Part shown: in pieces, positions 22,963 through 36,359 of the stretch
Position numbering within the stretch: position 1 is the first letter of the stretch
Layout: every line of letters starts with the position of its first letter
Notes under the pieces: model-generated
Seen by the model: only the letters and a program-made list of their open reading frames with translations
What the model was told of the DNA's origin: nothing
Databases searched by the model: none
Made by a program: the position numbers and the translations under genes
Assembly (NCBI GenBank): GCA_950295325.1
Contig: OX485809.1
Span: 3,472,001 to 3,536,000 of the forward strand
DNA: 64,000 nucleotides
Reading direction: 5' to 3'
Source of the DNA: Polytrichum commune
Lineage: Eukaryota; Streptophyta; Polytrichopsida; Polytrichales; Polytrichaceae

Positions 22963-23699
22963 AGGTACCTCTCATCCATCCAACTTAAAAACTTAAAGCC
23001 TTATAGATTTTTGAATGATTCATCTCAAATTCACTTGGACTAGACTAATTCAAGGTCTTTGAAGTTGATTCCAGTCTCAAGTCAACTAAAGTAGTGATCT
23101 CCAAGTTGCGTACTATTTCAGGGATTTTATGTTGGATGAATGGGAGGTACGCTCATTGCGATATAATTCCTTCTTGCCCATTTTCATCAATGAACATGGA
23201 GAGCTAGCTGCTAGTTAGAGTCGAACCACCTATTCCCAATCGGACCCCATCGGGAATCTATAGGGCACTAGAATTTCAATAAGGTTAAGACTGATCTTGG
23301 TGATTTCTTTTCGTGGGTGGTAAAAACAAGGTTCCACGTTTCACGGCTTGGGCTTTTGTGCATAGGAGGACATGATTTCCGTATGTCCCATTAATTAAAA
23401 CACGAGTTAGTGAGAATGTCAAAGTTTTCAAAACTAATCATAAGCAAATATTTCCAGAAAGCAAGGGTTTGTAGGTCCTAATCTAGACCCCAAGAAGGTA
23501 TTTATTTTCACTTCTAAATAGAACAAAAAAACACAAAAAAAAATGCAAAATGCTTGCAACCTGAAAGAGACTCCAAAAGAGTGTTTAGAACTTTTCACTC
23601 TTTTATTCTTCGCTCCAAAATTCCAAAGAATTGCGGGTAAAATTTGCACCACCTTGTACTTCTCCAAAATTGGTGCAAATCTCTTAAGTGATCGGCTGT

Positions 23700-23935
23700 G
23701 GGTGGGCTCTACCTTTCAGATGAACCAGTTTGAGTTTGAAAAATAACCAGTTGAAGTTCAAGACTTTAAAAATGTTCCCAATCATTTTAGAGGAATCGAT
23801 GGAATCTACTTCAATTTCGTTCTTTAAAAACAAAAGATCGAACTATGTAACCTGTTCGACTGGGAACACTCCGATTGTGCCCCAGAAATCATCCCGGACA
23901 CTGGTTTTCATGGATCTGAACTCCAGATGAAAGAG
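23700..23935. repeat. dispersed repeat K, copy 2
   Basis: AATAACCAGTTGAAGTTCAA, CATTTTAGAGGAATCGATGG and TCCCGGACACTGGTTTTCA correspond to 19,225-19,465. Confidence 0.55.
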
Positions 23936-23949
23936 TAACATCAATTGTT

Positions 23950-25200
23950 AGATCTTGAGTTCGATTCTTCATTGCAACTCTAATGGGTGATATGTGAAGG
24001 TAGTGGAAGCTAAAACCATTACACTTTCATAACCAAAAGCATAGTGGAATCTTGCACGATGTAATCGTATATGATATTGAGAATGTCCACCCCTTCAACA
24101 TGAGGTTAATAAAATGAAATTCAATAGGCTAATGGGACTGAAAGTACATCAGGCTAAACGTGATGGTTTTAGATCACCTACTAATATTAATAAAACCGAA
24201 CCTACATAGTTTTTTATGCACTTCTTGTGTAAGATTATGGAGTGCTGGTATTGGATGCAATGTTAGTACAAGTGCATAAACGGTTTTGCACCAATCAAGC
24301 AATAGATTTTAAAACTTCAAACACTGGGAGTTGTTTGCAATGGAAAAAGTGTGGGAATTCTTGTGGGTCACTTTAGAAAAACTATAGTACATTCATTTAA
24401 TGTGCAACTTATTTTTTTGTTTCTGGCATGTCGAAGCCAATTTGCGAAGCTAGTAATGCATGCCACTAAACCATGTGGATTCCAAAAATAGGTTGAAATG
24501 TCTGAGGGACGATTGAACCCCAAATGTTGAGGACTTTTTGCGGTAATGGCAACCAACATGTACAAAGTCAACTTAATGTGCTAGCTTGAGTTTTTTTAGA
24601 ACTTGAGAACGTATTATTATCCTACACAAGACAAGGGAATTGCTCGTAACAAAATTGGCATTAAAATTGACAAGATGAAAGCGAATGAAGGATGCTCTAG
24701 CTATGAAAATACTTGGGTACCACAAATCCCCAGCTGTCTCCAGTGCACAACTACTTTAAAATAGACCGTGTCATAATGTCATTTAAGAGGAAGGGTTTAC
24801 CCAAAAAACATATAAATTTGTAGGATCTCAATTGAAAGTTCCAATCAGCTTCTACCTTCAAGAACTAAAGTAGACCTACAAAGGAAAGAGTCGTGCACAA
24901 TCCCTAGAGAGAGCACCTTTCTAGCTAAAACAATTGTGTCAAACCTGATCAGTACTGTTTAGTACTACTAGTTCGAATGGCCTATACTAAGTCCAACATT
25001 CGAAGCTCCCAAAAGCAAACAAATCCAACAAAAGCAAACAAATCCAACACAAGCAACTAGAGCACAAATTGTCCTGAACCCTAGACCACTGTGACAACAG
25101 AGTTAAGGCATGAGACAGGCACATAGGACACAGATGAGGAATCTCAAAGTATGCAACAAATATGGCCTAATATTCAATACTACAATCCAAACCCCCATTA
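23950..25200. other. intergenic, nothing recognised
   Basis: No splice-compatible coding segments, no shared repeat blocks and no terminal repeats were seen. The last few hundred bases may belong to the 3' flank of the Di19 gene. Confidence 0.4.
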
Positions 25201-25515
25201 TTAATTTGGAAAACCTACAAGAGCACCGTCAGAATTTTCTGCGTCCAGGTATCCACTAATCTGCATCAAAGAGCCGCCATGCTGGATCTTCACTTCACCT
25301 CACAGCTGCAATGAAATTGATCTAAGCATATCGCTAACCTATACAAACCCTAAGAAAATGCAAGTGGATCGCCTGGCAAAGTTTGCTCATACAAGATGAT
25401 TTCCAGCATCCAGGTAAACAGAGTGGACAAGGTCACAAGTTGTAAAATGCAGCTCTGTCTGAAGCTTGGCTTGATGTCATCATGTGGGAAGGTATAATGC
25501 ACAGCGCTGGGGTAG

Positions 25516-28103
25516 TTAGTTGTCACCCAGAAGCGTGGATAGAACAAGCTGTTGTACGAATTTCGCACGTAGCTTTGCTTGTTTATGTTTCTCTTCGCGC
25601 TCTTCGGCTGTTAATGAGGGGTCGACACTGTTCAGCAACCACCAACAAGCACTTGTAAATACAAACACATCCGCACAGCAAAGTACAAATGCATACGATC
25701 CAAGTCACATCTCGCCCTATCAGATTGCATGGTTTAAACATGCACAACTTCAAGTATTAATCTGACAAGAACCAGACACAAGAAAGTCATGAAACAGTGC
25801 CTTTATTTAATTGACCACAGCCATGCTGATTCTAATTAGTAGATTGTTCCTGTGAGGAAGACATAAATGGCACCAAGGTGTCACAAAAGGAAGAGGATAG
25901 TTTCTGTGCAACATGCAACAATAGAGTTATCCTTTGACTCTATGGAGCTTCGAAGGTCCCCTTTCATTTTCCATTGGATGTTTTACATACAATATGAATA
26001 ATTTCTTTCCACTTGTGATGCAACTCAGAGGTAATTTTTGAGTTTGAAAGAAGACCAACCTACTTCAGTCATTGAGAGCCAAACTCATTTAGCACCTCTG
26101 CGGATGCAAGAATAGTTTGACCCTTGCTGAACCAATATACAACGTTCTTCAATCAAATTTCCATACTACCTCCAAGGAAGGTTGACCACATGCCATGTTC
26201 AATTATAGGACACCTCTAATTTAGTATAACTCCTAGCAGATAAAAGAGGGCCAGAAAACAGTTTTAAGGAGCAACTTGCCTTGGCTTTGACTGTTGACTT
26301 AGCGAGGATAGTTTCGATGGTGGTTCCTCATTAATAGCACTAGGTTTGGGAGGATCTTCAGCCTCAGTTATAGGAACATTGTACACCAAGGTGGAGAGTA
26401 GAGGATCAGTGGCATGAGACAAGCCCGACAGGCCCGACGAGCGAGATGTACCCCCTAGAAGGGCCTGCAAGTGCGCCTCCCGAAGTTCCTTCCCAAGGAG
26501 TGAAAGTGTTGCATTTGATGGAACACCAGCTCTCCTGAACCTCCTCCGACGCTGCATGTGAACTGTTGTTAAGGGTCCCTGCAGATAATAATTGATATAT
26601 CTCTATCCTTACATGGAACATTCAACACACTTACTGAAAATCTTTACATGACCTAGTAGGTAGATGTCTTTTCCATTCACTCTCTCCACTTACTCAACAC
26701 AATGATACAGGAACAGTAGATAAAGAACAACTTCAAATACTAGCAAGTTGTCAAAAGGATATCTTAAATAAGTGACCATGCTGCAATGAAATGTGTCCAA
26801 CCATGTCCTTTGGAATCTTCGCAGCACAAACAGGGCACATCTGTTCCCACATGTCACAATTAGATGTGCAGAGATAACCTAATTTGCAGTCAGCCACACC
26901 CTACATGTAGACAATCGGCACAAGAAACCACTCCAAGAGTAAACAGTCAAAAAAGTATATTAATAAAACAACATCTCTAACATAGGCTGACTATTGTGGG
27001 ATATTCAAAATGCCCTAATGTATAAAACGAAATGGATTGCCAGATTAATTACAGTTGCAAACTAGCCTTACCCTACAAGAACATCTGCAAATTCAGTTTA
27101 AAAAAATGCAGAATTGAAATCAGGTTTACAAACTTACAGCAGCTTTAGATTCAAAACAATGTTCATCTTCAAGATGTGAGCAGAGAGCAGTGACATCAAA
27201 TTCCTCGTAGCAATAAGGGCATGAAAATTCAGGTCGCAAATCCTCATCACCATCCACATCATCTAGGTTAATTTGATGACGATCTGCAAATCAAGGTACA
27301 ATGCCTATTAATTATGATTCTTAACACTGACGTGCTACACTACCTGCTAAGACACTGTTATAAAAAGAAAAAAGTTTGAATTCAATAGAGATCTCTAGGA
27401 AACTCCCATTGTTGCAACATTGCCTTGCAAACTCCATCTCTTAAAAGATGGTGTAATGCACTGACAAAAACCCGTAGATACCTCGTGCAGATTTTTGAAT
27501 GGTGAAGAATATTGGCACTGTCTAACTGCTCTTTCTTCCAAATCTAGAGAACCGCTGAGATAGCAGACAAAGTAGTCCATAAAGATGTAGAGTAACTAGA
27601 TGTAAGTTGCATCACTGTGGGCCAAACCCATACCAACACCAAAAAGGAGATAGCAATTGTAAACTTGCGACTCACAAACAGCATATCAAGAGGTCACCTT
27701 CATCATGAACAGCATCGAAAACTATCATTGCAACCTAATTAAATCAAGAGACCCAAACATCTAGACAAAATGAAGACAATCACCTTACACATTGAAGAAA
27801 ACAATGGAATCCGAGTCCTAAATTCTTTAACCTGCAACCTCGCCTTCTCGTTCAATCGACAAACATACCCACAAAGCAAGTAACTCTACAAATTTCCCAG
27901 GCACTAATCCAAATGACTAAGTCACAGCTGATCATCTTCACAGGAAGATGAAAAAAAGGAAAACATTGAAATAAAGGAGGCTCTCCATGTATATAGTTCA
28001 GCAGAAGAGTTGAGAGGAACAAACCTAGAAGGGACTGAGAAGGCTGAAGTGTGTGGTGGCGCTTTGAGGTTGACATCCGCGCAGTCCACAAGTCCCCATC
28101 CAT
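25516..28103 (-). CDS. Di19: Di19 (drought-induced 19) zinc-finger protein, 230 aa
   Basis: Five exons on the minus strand join in phase: 28103-28025, 27283-27138, 26840-26763, 26557-26280 and 25627-25516 (TAA). The protein starts MDGDLWTARMSTSKRHHTLQ. It carries two family-typical C2H2-like fingers: CPYC at 48-51 with H63 and H68, and CPVC at 77-80 with H91 and H96. A basic stretch QRRRRFRR follows (103-110, likely nuclear localisation), then the conserved LSLLGKELREAHLQALLGG (119-137), and the C-terminal KFVQQLVLSTLLGDN. Length and domain order are those of a complete Di19 protein. In other plants these are nuclear factors in drought, salt and light responses. Intron 3 is AT-AC with U12 signals; intron 4 is GC-AG; introns 1 and 2 are GT-AG. 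All key cysteines and histidines are present, so it is likely functional. Confidence 0.93.
25628..26279 (-). other. Di19 intron 4, GC-AG type
   Basis: The exon 4 end reads CCAAG|GCAAGTTGC, the classical GC-type donor context. The acceptor is GCTGAACAG|TGTCGAC. Splicing here joins phase 2 to phase 2 (AG+T = Ser) and adds the conserved Di19 C-terminal tail. Without it the frame stops after six more codons. Confidence 0.8.
26558..26762 (-). other. Di19 intron 3, AT-AC U12-type
   Basis: The donor is TTTAAG|ATATCCTTTTGA, matching the minor-spliceosome ATATCCTT consensus. The acceptor is CAGTTCAC|ATGCAG. The branch-site sequence CCCTTAAC lies at 26575-26568, with its probable branch A at 26569, 11 bases from the intron end, which is in the usual U12 window. 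Length is 205. It lies between the second zinc finger and the basic stretch, at phase 0. No GT-AG pair nearby would preserve the conserved protein. Confidence 0.9.
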
Positions 28104-29439
28104 ACTGCCTGCCGCTTACTAACCCTCCCTTTGCTTTCTACCTAGAGCACCTTCCACACCCAAGGTACCAGATATCCCAGCAATTTTACCCTACTCCTTC
28201 ACCTATCCCTGCTTTTGTTGGAACTACCCTCTCTTATCACCACAATGTTACTGTTGCATCTATATAAATAAGGCCTCCAGCAATGTCTTCTTCCTTATAT
28301 CCCTATGGACTACCTTCAAACTGCTTCTTGATCTCCAATACGAAGAACCTGAAATTCCTTGATTTTTATGTTCAATATAATCAAACCATCTTGACCTCTT
28401 CAACTCCTTTCCTCAATGGTGCAAAACGGTACCACGGTTGTCTTGAAATTTCTTTACACAAGTAGTGACCTCACGGAATTCCTAAAAGCTATCTATATTC
28501 ATAAAATCCAGTGTACAATATGTCTTCCTTTTCTGCGCAACACAATGAACGGGTCTCAGTAAAATAATACAAAATCAAATCTGAGTCTTTAAACTTTTCT
28601 TCCCCGCCCAATGCAATCACTCCATTGCACAGTCCTTAACTGAGAAACCTCCCACGCAATTGTCAGGGCTTAAGAAACCTACATACTCAAAGACAGGCAA
28701 AAATCAGAAATGACAACCCACTTTCCTCACTAATTTGTGCATGAAAAAATCATAAAGACCTATTCATTCCTCCCTTCTGATATCCAACTCAAGAAGGTCC
28801 CCTAAAATACCACAACCCAATGACCGGTGAAAACCTGGTTACCCGGAACCCTAAAACACTAACCCCAGTTCAATGCGACCTATCCAATGCCTCCGCCTCG
28901 GACAACCAGTTCTCCACGTAAGGCATAACATATCCAGGGCATTAGTACTATTGTTAGGATTGCTCCTAAATCAATTGAATTAGGTACGTGACAGCCAATT
29001 GAAGAACTCTAAAGCCATAACTGGTTCTCATAAGGATCCCAAAGCCAATTCCAGAACTGAAAACCTTCCCAAGGAGCATCCTCTTCTCCTTTTCATTCTT
29101 CGCTTAAGCTTACACCTACACCGACAACCTCAAGTGCCTCTCCCACCGCAAGAGATCAAGGAGCAACCGTAGTGGAAAATATACACATACTACATACTCA
29201 CGTCACAAGAGTTTCCACATGAAACCCCACAACACACCGTTCAATGAAAACCCTAGTCGTGTTGCTTGAGAGGCGCAACAAGAACTCGTGTGGCACAGTC
29301 TGCACTTTCAAGAGATAATTTTGAAGTAGTGAAACAATACACAGTAACCAAGGCGGTCACAAAATACCCAAGCATAGCTTGGAACTCAAAGTACCAGATG
29401 ATACACACATGAACGAAGCTCTTCTCTTCTTTTCCTTCC

Positions 29440-30700
29440 AATGGAGTCTCAACCAGCCTTCCTGAAAACTACAGAATCCAAATAAGATGTAACATTCGTG
29501 GACCTCACACTTCAATGGCCACCGCCACCTCGCCTTTTGTCTTCACTTCTGGATCTAAAGCCTAAGGCGTTGAAATGGCCGGAATTCACTGTGATATCCG
29601 CACCAGAGGAGTAGCGAGAAACAAAAAGCACTGACACGGGAGCACAAAGGCATCAGAAGATGAACGAAAAGTCTATGGCACACTGGCAATGGCGGTAGTC
29701 TTATAGACAAAGCTCATGCATCCTCTTCTTCCATGGCTTGAAAAGGAAGTGATGATGCATCATCACAATTGCCGTGAGACCAGAATAGGAACTAATTATG
29801 GAGGGCGGTGCAAACCCTACCTCAACAGGAAACGTGGCACAATTGGTCAAAATTCCTCTCTCCTATGTCCAACCACATTTGACAGGAGGAGCAAATCCAC
29901 AAGAACCCGAACGAAACCCCGACGGTATGCATCCACGATGGCAAAATGGACACACCACTAACCTCACGCTCTCTCTCTCATTCTCTTTACTTCTCTTTCT
30001 CTCTTTCTCTCTCTCCTCCTATTACCACCGTCTTGATGTCCGCACGAAGCCACCGAAACCTCACCACCTAAAATACGACCTGTGGCGAAGTAGTCGTGCG
30101 CACCAAGGGCACTAGGAAACCCTACCTCCGAGTAATTGGCCGCGTTCCTCCTCCCCCACAGCCCGCGCCACGCGCTTGCTCCTCCTGTAACCACTTGAGA
30201 AGGAAGGCGCCCCTGGACACGATGATTCCCAACCAAATGCGGCGTGGGAGAGGTCGATGGGAAGAGGGAAGCGCGGCCGTGACGAAGTAGATGTGTGCGC
30301 GATGTCAATTTACGGCCTGCGTAGAATCTGCGTCGCAATCTGTCGAGTGTTGTCCAAGTTCGGTCTGTGCTTGCAAACCCCAGCTGCCCTTCCCTTCCCT
30401 TTCCTTCCCTTTCCTTTCCTTTCCTTCCTTCTCCGCCAGCCCTCCCTTGCTTCCTCCCTTCCTTCCTTCCTTCCAGCTGGGAATGGCATCGGGAACGAAT
30501 ATGGGAACTCGGGGAACTCGGGGATCGGGCCGTCGTGTAGGCAGGGTCCACGCGGGGTCCACGCCACGCTCCCGCGTTCCCAACTTCATGGGGATCTTTT
30601 TGGTAAAAAGGCCATGCACCCAGCCAAAAGGTGCTGCTCATCACTTCAATGCCAAATTATTGCCCCATTACAACTCCATTAGACATAGGTTTCCTTCCCT
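29440..30700. other. GC- and pyrimidine-rich tract, possible promoter or leader region
   Basis: The local composition is clearly richer in C and G than its surroundings. CT-rich runs lie at 29,965-30,020 and a CCTTT/CCTTCC-rich run at 30,385-30,475. Such runs are common in plant 5' leaders. Long open frames cross it on both strands, but they consist of low-complexity Arg/Gly/Glu or Pro/Ser text and show no family resemblance. It lies 1.3-2.6 kb upstream of the Di19 ATG, so a non-coding leader exon of that gene is possible but unproven. Confidence 0.35.
30385..30475. repeat. polypyrimidine tract
   Basis: An irregular run of TTCCC, TTTCC and CTTCC units on the plus strand. Confidence 0.8.
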
Positions 30701-30799
30701 ATTTCCAAATGTAATAACTAGGGGCATCGATTGTCCCAATGAATGCGTGTTACTCTTCGGAGTTACAAGGTGCAATTACGTCTTATTCGGGAGTTTGAT

Positions 30800-32340
30800 T
30801 TTTTACTGATAAAAGTTCAATAGCTTGTTATAGACAGACATCATAATAGAAGGACGATGACTTTGCGTAGTAAAATATTACGTTCTCGTTGAATGGTTAT
30901 AGCATTGTGTAACCCCGCATAGTAGCACGCACTCCTTGGGATGATCAATGTAGTCTGAAGTGGCCAATATCGTATCCAAGATTACCTCTCATTCATCCAA
31001 CATAAAGATTGCATGAACATAGTATGCAACCCGAAGGTTAGGTTTTCTAGTTGATTTGACACAGAAAAATACAGTGTTTATCCCGTTTAGTGCGCGTGGT
31101 ACTAATTCCCGAAACATGCACTATTTTGCCAAATCTCAAAATTAGTGAAGGTCGAAACTACTGTTTGAGTGCCACTAAATTCATGCGTACAAGCTCATTT
31201 CACCATACATCTCAAGGAAATTAGTGTGTGCTCTAAGGTGTTTGTAGATTGTACAATTTGTTATGTTGGGCTCAAAGAGGTTTCTTCTTCTTCTTCTTTT
31301 CGATTAGCGTCACTCACTCCCAAGGCACCAAGAAAATTGAAAAGAGCTTGCATTCAAAGTTTGTGGCACTTTGACACTTCGGACTCCCGAAACCCTAGAA
31401 CTTTTGGTGGCACTAATTTCATAACGTGAAGAAATTTAGTATCACCTTCATTAATTTCTTACACCCACTAGTAGCCTGTCCTCACTAAATGGGATAACCA
31501 ATGTAGTTTCAAAGACCCACACTAGCATAGTTGAGGTCATTCGAGAAGAATCGGCAACAATCCTATAGGGGGGTTGAGTTTTCTTTTGTTGGATGGTGAG
31601 AAGTATGCTCGTATATATGATGATTCCCTCTCTTCGTCTTCAGTCTTCCTTCCAATTGGACATCAAGTTGATATGAACAACCTCTATTTCACAAAGGCCA
31701 CAACACTATCGTCACTTTGGGAATTAGCTCTTTTGAGACACCATCTTGATATACTTTTATTCCCATAAGTTTTTTGGCTTCCCAAACTTTAAAATCCATT
31801 TCATTTCATTGGTTTCTCATACTTAAGTAGCATTAGGTAAATTACGGGATGAGGTTGAGTGGCAAGTCAAATTTCTTGTTCTCCATCTTCTATTGATTAT
31901 ATTTACATCTTCAATTGTGTATTACATAAATAAACCTTTGATGAAATATCAACAAAACCCATATGCAACATTGGACCTTCTCTAATTTACTTATGACTAT
32001 TGAAGTGCATGTTTGTTGATTCACATAACCGATCATATATGCCATCCCAACTATGTTTGGAGTAATTAATAAAATTGAAGGCTTAATCCAAATTCTTTTA
32101 GACATGAGTAATTTATGGTATTTTTTCTTTGACCGTCACCTAACCACACACTAATAAAAAATAAGTGTCCAATTGAAAAAAAACTTTAAAAAACTAAACA
32201 CTAAAAACCACCCACATATTTTAGTATATGTGCATTCATGTGTGGTGTTTGAATAGCAAGGGCATAACATTGTTAAGTTAGGATCGGGGTATGATAATTA
32301 TTTTGTCGAAATGAGGAGTCTAGACAAGCTAACATGTTTG
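30800..32340. other. intergenic, nothing firm
   Basis: It contains a short CTT repeat near 31,282 and two direct matches of the form GTGCCACTAAATTCATGCG and GTGGCACTAATTTCATAACG about 230 bases apart (31,158 and 31,402). These may bound a small unknown element. No gene is supported. Confidence 0.4.
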
Positions 32341-32344
32341 GGGT

Positions 32345-32460
32345 AAGTCCAATCAATGTTGGATTGGCATATAGGTGAATGCATGATATCAACACACAAT
32401 ACCAATAATGGTAACAAAGAACATACTTGGCTAGTATCAAATTGTACTACCAATCAGCTA
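32345..32460. repeat. element G-related fragment
   Basis: ATGTTGGATTGGCATATAGG and GTGAATGCATGATATCAACA match the left part of the intron 5 element at 6,985. Confidence 0.4.
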
Positions 32461-33980
32461 CATTGTTTATGGTATTTAGTGCCACTTACCCAATTTTGGA
32501 GGCATAAGATAGGTTCACTAATGATCAACTACTTCATAGTTAATGTCACCTCATGACACTTGGCATTCAAGCACGCTTACTAATATGTGGGCACAAGTAT
32601 GCTCTATAATGTTATGAGGTATATACATGCTTATGGTACACAACGGGCTACAAGTTGACTAAAATTGTACACAAATGACACTTGATATTAGTATGTTCGA
32701 GAAAATCTTCCTCGTGCTTAGGGAGCATGCATGGCCAAGTATACGGAAACAATGCTCTGGTATACTAAAACCATGATTTTTTTGGTCAAATGCCTAGAAG
32801 TAGTATCAACTTGTTTAAATTTGATTTTTCTCATGGTGCCTTTTGTTGTTGTGTTAAGTACTCAAATATAGCATATCAAGATGAGATCTTCAAAACTTAT
32901 CATTAAAAGTATTGCTCAAAAGGCAATGGCTAAATATGGTTTTGGACATAGTTTCATGACCTTAAATATTTTGAAGTTGGATTTATTTTTCATATTCCTT
33001 GATTCATCATAAACTGAGGGCATCATTCCCAAAAAAAACAACAACAACAACATAAATCTTATATAAATTTATCATGTTTAAAACAAATTTTAGACAACTA
33101 CGTGTTCAATATATCTACGTGCACACTACTTGCACCGTCTTCTAGAATATGTAGACTTTCTTTTAAAAAAAATTGTCAACCTAACTTGCTTGGCTTTGTA
33201 GATCGATGTGTTTTTCAAATGTTTATGATTTTTTCCTTCACAAAATTCAAAGTCAGTATGTAGTTTTGCATCACTTTCACTTGAACCTATGCATGCTAAT
33301 GGAGTTGTGTACTTGACCATGCTCGCACCCCATACCCAAATGTGACACACGACTCTTGCGATTAGATGCTCAATAATATCTTCCCCTTGCATATTACAAC
33401 GCATAACTATCATCTCAGGTATCCCAATGTGCTACACTCAATGTCACAATGCAAACATTTTCACTTCCAAAGAGCTACTTATGTTGACAAATAGAATCAT
33501 GCTGACAATCAATGAACATGAACTGTGAGGCCTCTAGGCATGTAGTTTAGATGATTTGACAACAATTTGCATGACACTAAATGCCATAAATGTTGATTTG
33601 CTACTTGGTGGGTACCACAAGGTACCACAATCTTTGTGTTACTAAGTTATAATTAGGGTGAATACCATATTGATAGTAGGATGGTTTTACATGGCTATGG
33701 AGTAATCATGGGTGGTATATAGGCCCGAATAGTATCAAAAAAATATAACACGTTAAAAAGGGTTGGGATGGTATCCATGCCCTATTGGTATTAGAAGCAT
33801 GTAAAATCCTCATAATAGAATCCCCAAGTGATATAAAAAGGGTTCAAAAAGGAAAACACCATTCAACACTAATCAGAACTTGAGTAAACAACATTATTAC
33901 CTCCATGCAAATCATTATTCTTGTTGCAATGCTTGGGATGGGACTCATAAAGAGCTTGGCAATGTTGTGGGTCTCCAATG

Positions 33981-33986
33981 TATGTA

Positions 33987-34031
<45 letters not shown>
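33981..34031. repeat. compound (GT)n(GA)n microsatellite
   Basis: A run of about 15 GT units followed by about 10 GA units on the plus strand. Confidence 0.95.
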
Positions 34032-34032
<1 letters not shown>

Positions 34033-34919
34033 AACCACATCAGGCACAAGTAAGTATATTGCACCTAAATAGTACTCCGTATTCCATAACATTACTCATC
34101 TCCTTGTCTACATTCCATGGGATTAGGTCTCGGAAAAGCAACATAAATCCTTCTTTACTTATGACATTCCATATTCATGAGGAACACTCATGTTGTATAT
34201 TATAAAAGTCAACAAAACAACTATAATTTCACACAATTAATTACAACCTTTTCTTTTCGAAAATAAATAAATAAATAAAACACTACGTCAACATCCTATT
34301 CCCCTAAAACAACATGCAGACAAAGCCCATGAGCTTAGACACAAAAATTGTTTTAAATACATGCCAAATAGCTTATTTATGCACATGCATTGCTTAGTAT
34401 AATTATGTATACACGAGGTAGAAATTAAACCCAACTTACTTGACTTGCAAGCATCATGTTATCTCTAGCATTCCCAATGGCACATGTATACATATGTCGC
34501 CATGTGCACATAATCAAACCAAAGCATTTATGGAGGAAGAAATTCTACACAGGTGCCACATCATTGAAAATATGACAACACTAGTATGTGCAATTAGGTT
34601 GCCCCAAACTATTTTATTAATGTTCCACACTATTTTGAACATTTATTCTCAAAATAACATAAAGGAAATCTAAAATTAAAAATGTGGTGCTATACGCATT
34701 AACAAAGTTCCATGTTTTTGTAATGTATTTTGACCCAAGGTAATTAGCATGGGGTAAAGAGGCAACTTAATTGCACACATAATGTACATGTTGTCTAGCA
34801 TAAAGGAGTACATAAAAGAGAGGGAGATAGGAGTTGACGCTAACCGTAAGTTGGCATGAATGAGAGACGCTTCACCCTTTATCAAAGTTGCATGAGATAA
34901 GAGGGTTTTAAACACTTTT

Positions 34920-35445
34920 CTTTTTCTTTTTCTCTCTTTACACCCACTCCTTGTAGGATATGAAGTACACAATTAGTGCGAGTTGATTAACACATCCAAA
35001 TCATCCCATAGCCATTTTCCTTGTGATTTTCATAGTTCAGGCAAGTATCTTATTTATCAAAATCTGAATAATCTGTAAGCTATTAAGAGATTATATAGGT
35101 CCTCCCCCCCAATTACGTACTACTATGACTAAAATGACTAATACATTTGAGCATATAGTCCAATCTCTGTTCAACACGTATCTTCTTGGTGTCCACTCTT
35201 GGATTTAACAATCATACGTGTTTGTTTAAGAACAACATAACATTATTCATATCCATGACAATTTTATGTGGGATTGACAATTCCACGTAATATTCTTGGA
35301 TATTCCCCACGTTCGGTTTGAATGTGGGGAATATCCAGGAGTACTAAGTGGAATATTGTCAATCCCACATAACATTGTTATGGATTTGAATAATGTTATG
35401 AAACACCAACGTAGGCACATTTTCCTTACTTAAATGTAAATATGG
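34920..35445 (-). mobile_element. family A MITE interrupted by a hairpin element
   Basis: CACCCACTCCTTGTAGGATA, ACAATTAGTGCGAGTTGATT and GTGTCCACTCTTGGATTTAA follow reversed family A order. The right terminus, TAGGCACATTTTCCTTA, appears only after a 165-bp palindrome, so the palindrome was inserted into this copy. Confidence 0.6.
35236..35400. mobile_element. 165-bp near-perfect palindrome (hairpin element)
   Basis: Two arms of about 78 bases around a loop of a few bases (CGGTTT). The left arm begins CATAACATTATTCATATCCA and the right arm ends TGGATTTGAATAATGTTATG. The centre pairs GGATATTCCCCAC with GTGGGGAATATCC. By eye, arm identity is above 85 percent. It has no coding capacity. If transcribed it would form a long stem. 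Confidence 0.85.
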
Positions 35446-36359
35446 TTTATGGTGAGTAAATTTGTCTTCCATCCCATCTGCCCTTCAATCCTCTCCTCAT
35501 CCTCCTCCTTCCTCCCTTCACTTCTACCTTGTGCGTTTCATGGGTGTTGCCTTACACGTGTATACCTTATTGCGTAGATTAAAGTTTTAGTGAGTTTCAA
35601 GCTTTTGACTATGTATTTGTTTGAGGATCACAACAATTCACACATTGCCCATAGCCAACTCTCCCATAAGGGGAATGCTATCATGTGACCGGTGAGTGAT
35701 GAGTAGTAACTTCTGAATGAAAATATTTGGAAATACTCCCACTAGTATCTAATGCCCATGGTTTTTTGGCATATCTAGTAACACATCTTATATAGTAATA
35801 TAAGTATACCAAGGTGCCAACAAAATGCAACTAACATAATAAATGGTTTACTCTACAATCACAAACCATAGGAATGGCATGAGGTTAGGGGTCATCATGA
35901 ATTTAATATTGTTGCTAGCTTCAACATGAATACACATATGCAATCACATTCTAAGTATTGAGGATGCACCATATTCAATTCTATGATTCACTTAGGTTTG
36001 AGAAATGAATGGAGAGAAAGAAACAAAGTCCCATGGATTCAAGTGAGGGGCTCAAACTTTATGTTTTATAACAATGCCAAATCTAATGTCTTTCATGTTC
36101 CATACTAGTTGTGAGCCCAATTTGGTGCCCACATGTGTTCTTAATCCTTGTTTACGTTAAAAATTGGGTTTGCATGTTATCAGGCCTTGAAAATGACATA
36201 AAAAGAGTGAAACTTTGATTGAAATTGCCACTCTTAAGGTTAGGCTTGAGTGTGAAGATTGGTGTTAATTAGGATCAGGGGAATTGGTTTTTAGAGGCTT
36301 GATTAGGTTAAGTAATGTTTAAGGCAAGCCGGGTGAGCCATGGTTTTAGTGTTAGGAAT

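Noticed and set aside
28255-28275. TATATAAATA resembling a TATA box.
   Set aside because: It is on the plus strand, while the nearby Di19 gene is on the minus strand, and no plus-strand gene starts downstream.
29964-30644. The longest open frame in the window (226 codons, minus strand) and overlapping frames on the plus strand.
   Set aside because: They lie in a GC- and pyrimidine-rich tract. The translation is low-complexity (runs of Lys/Arg/Glu/Gly) with no domain or family resemblance, and several overlapping frames are equally open. More likely promoter or leader sequence.
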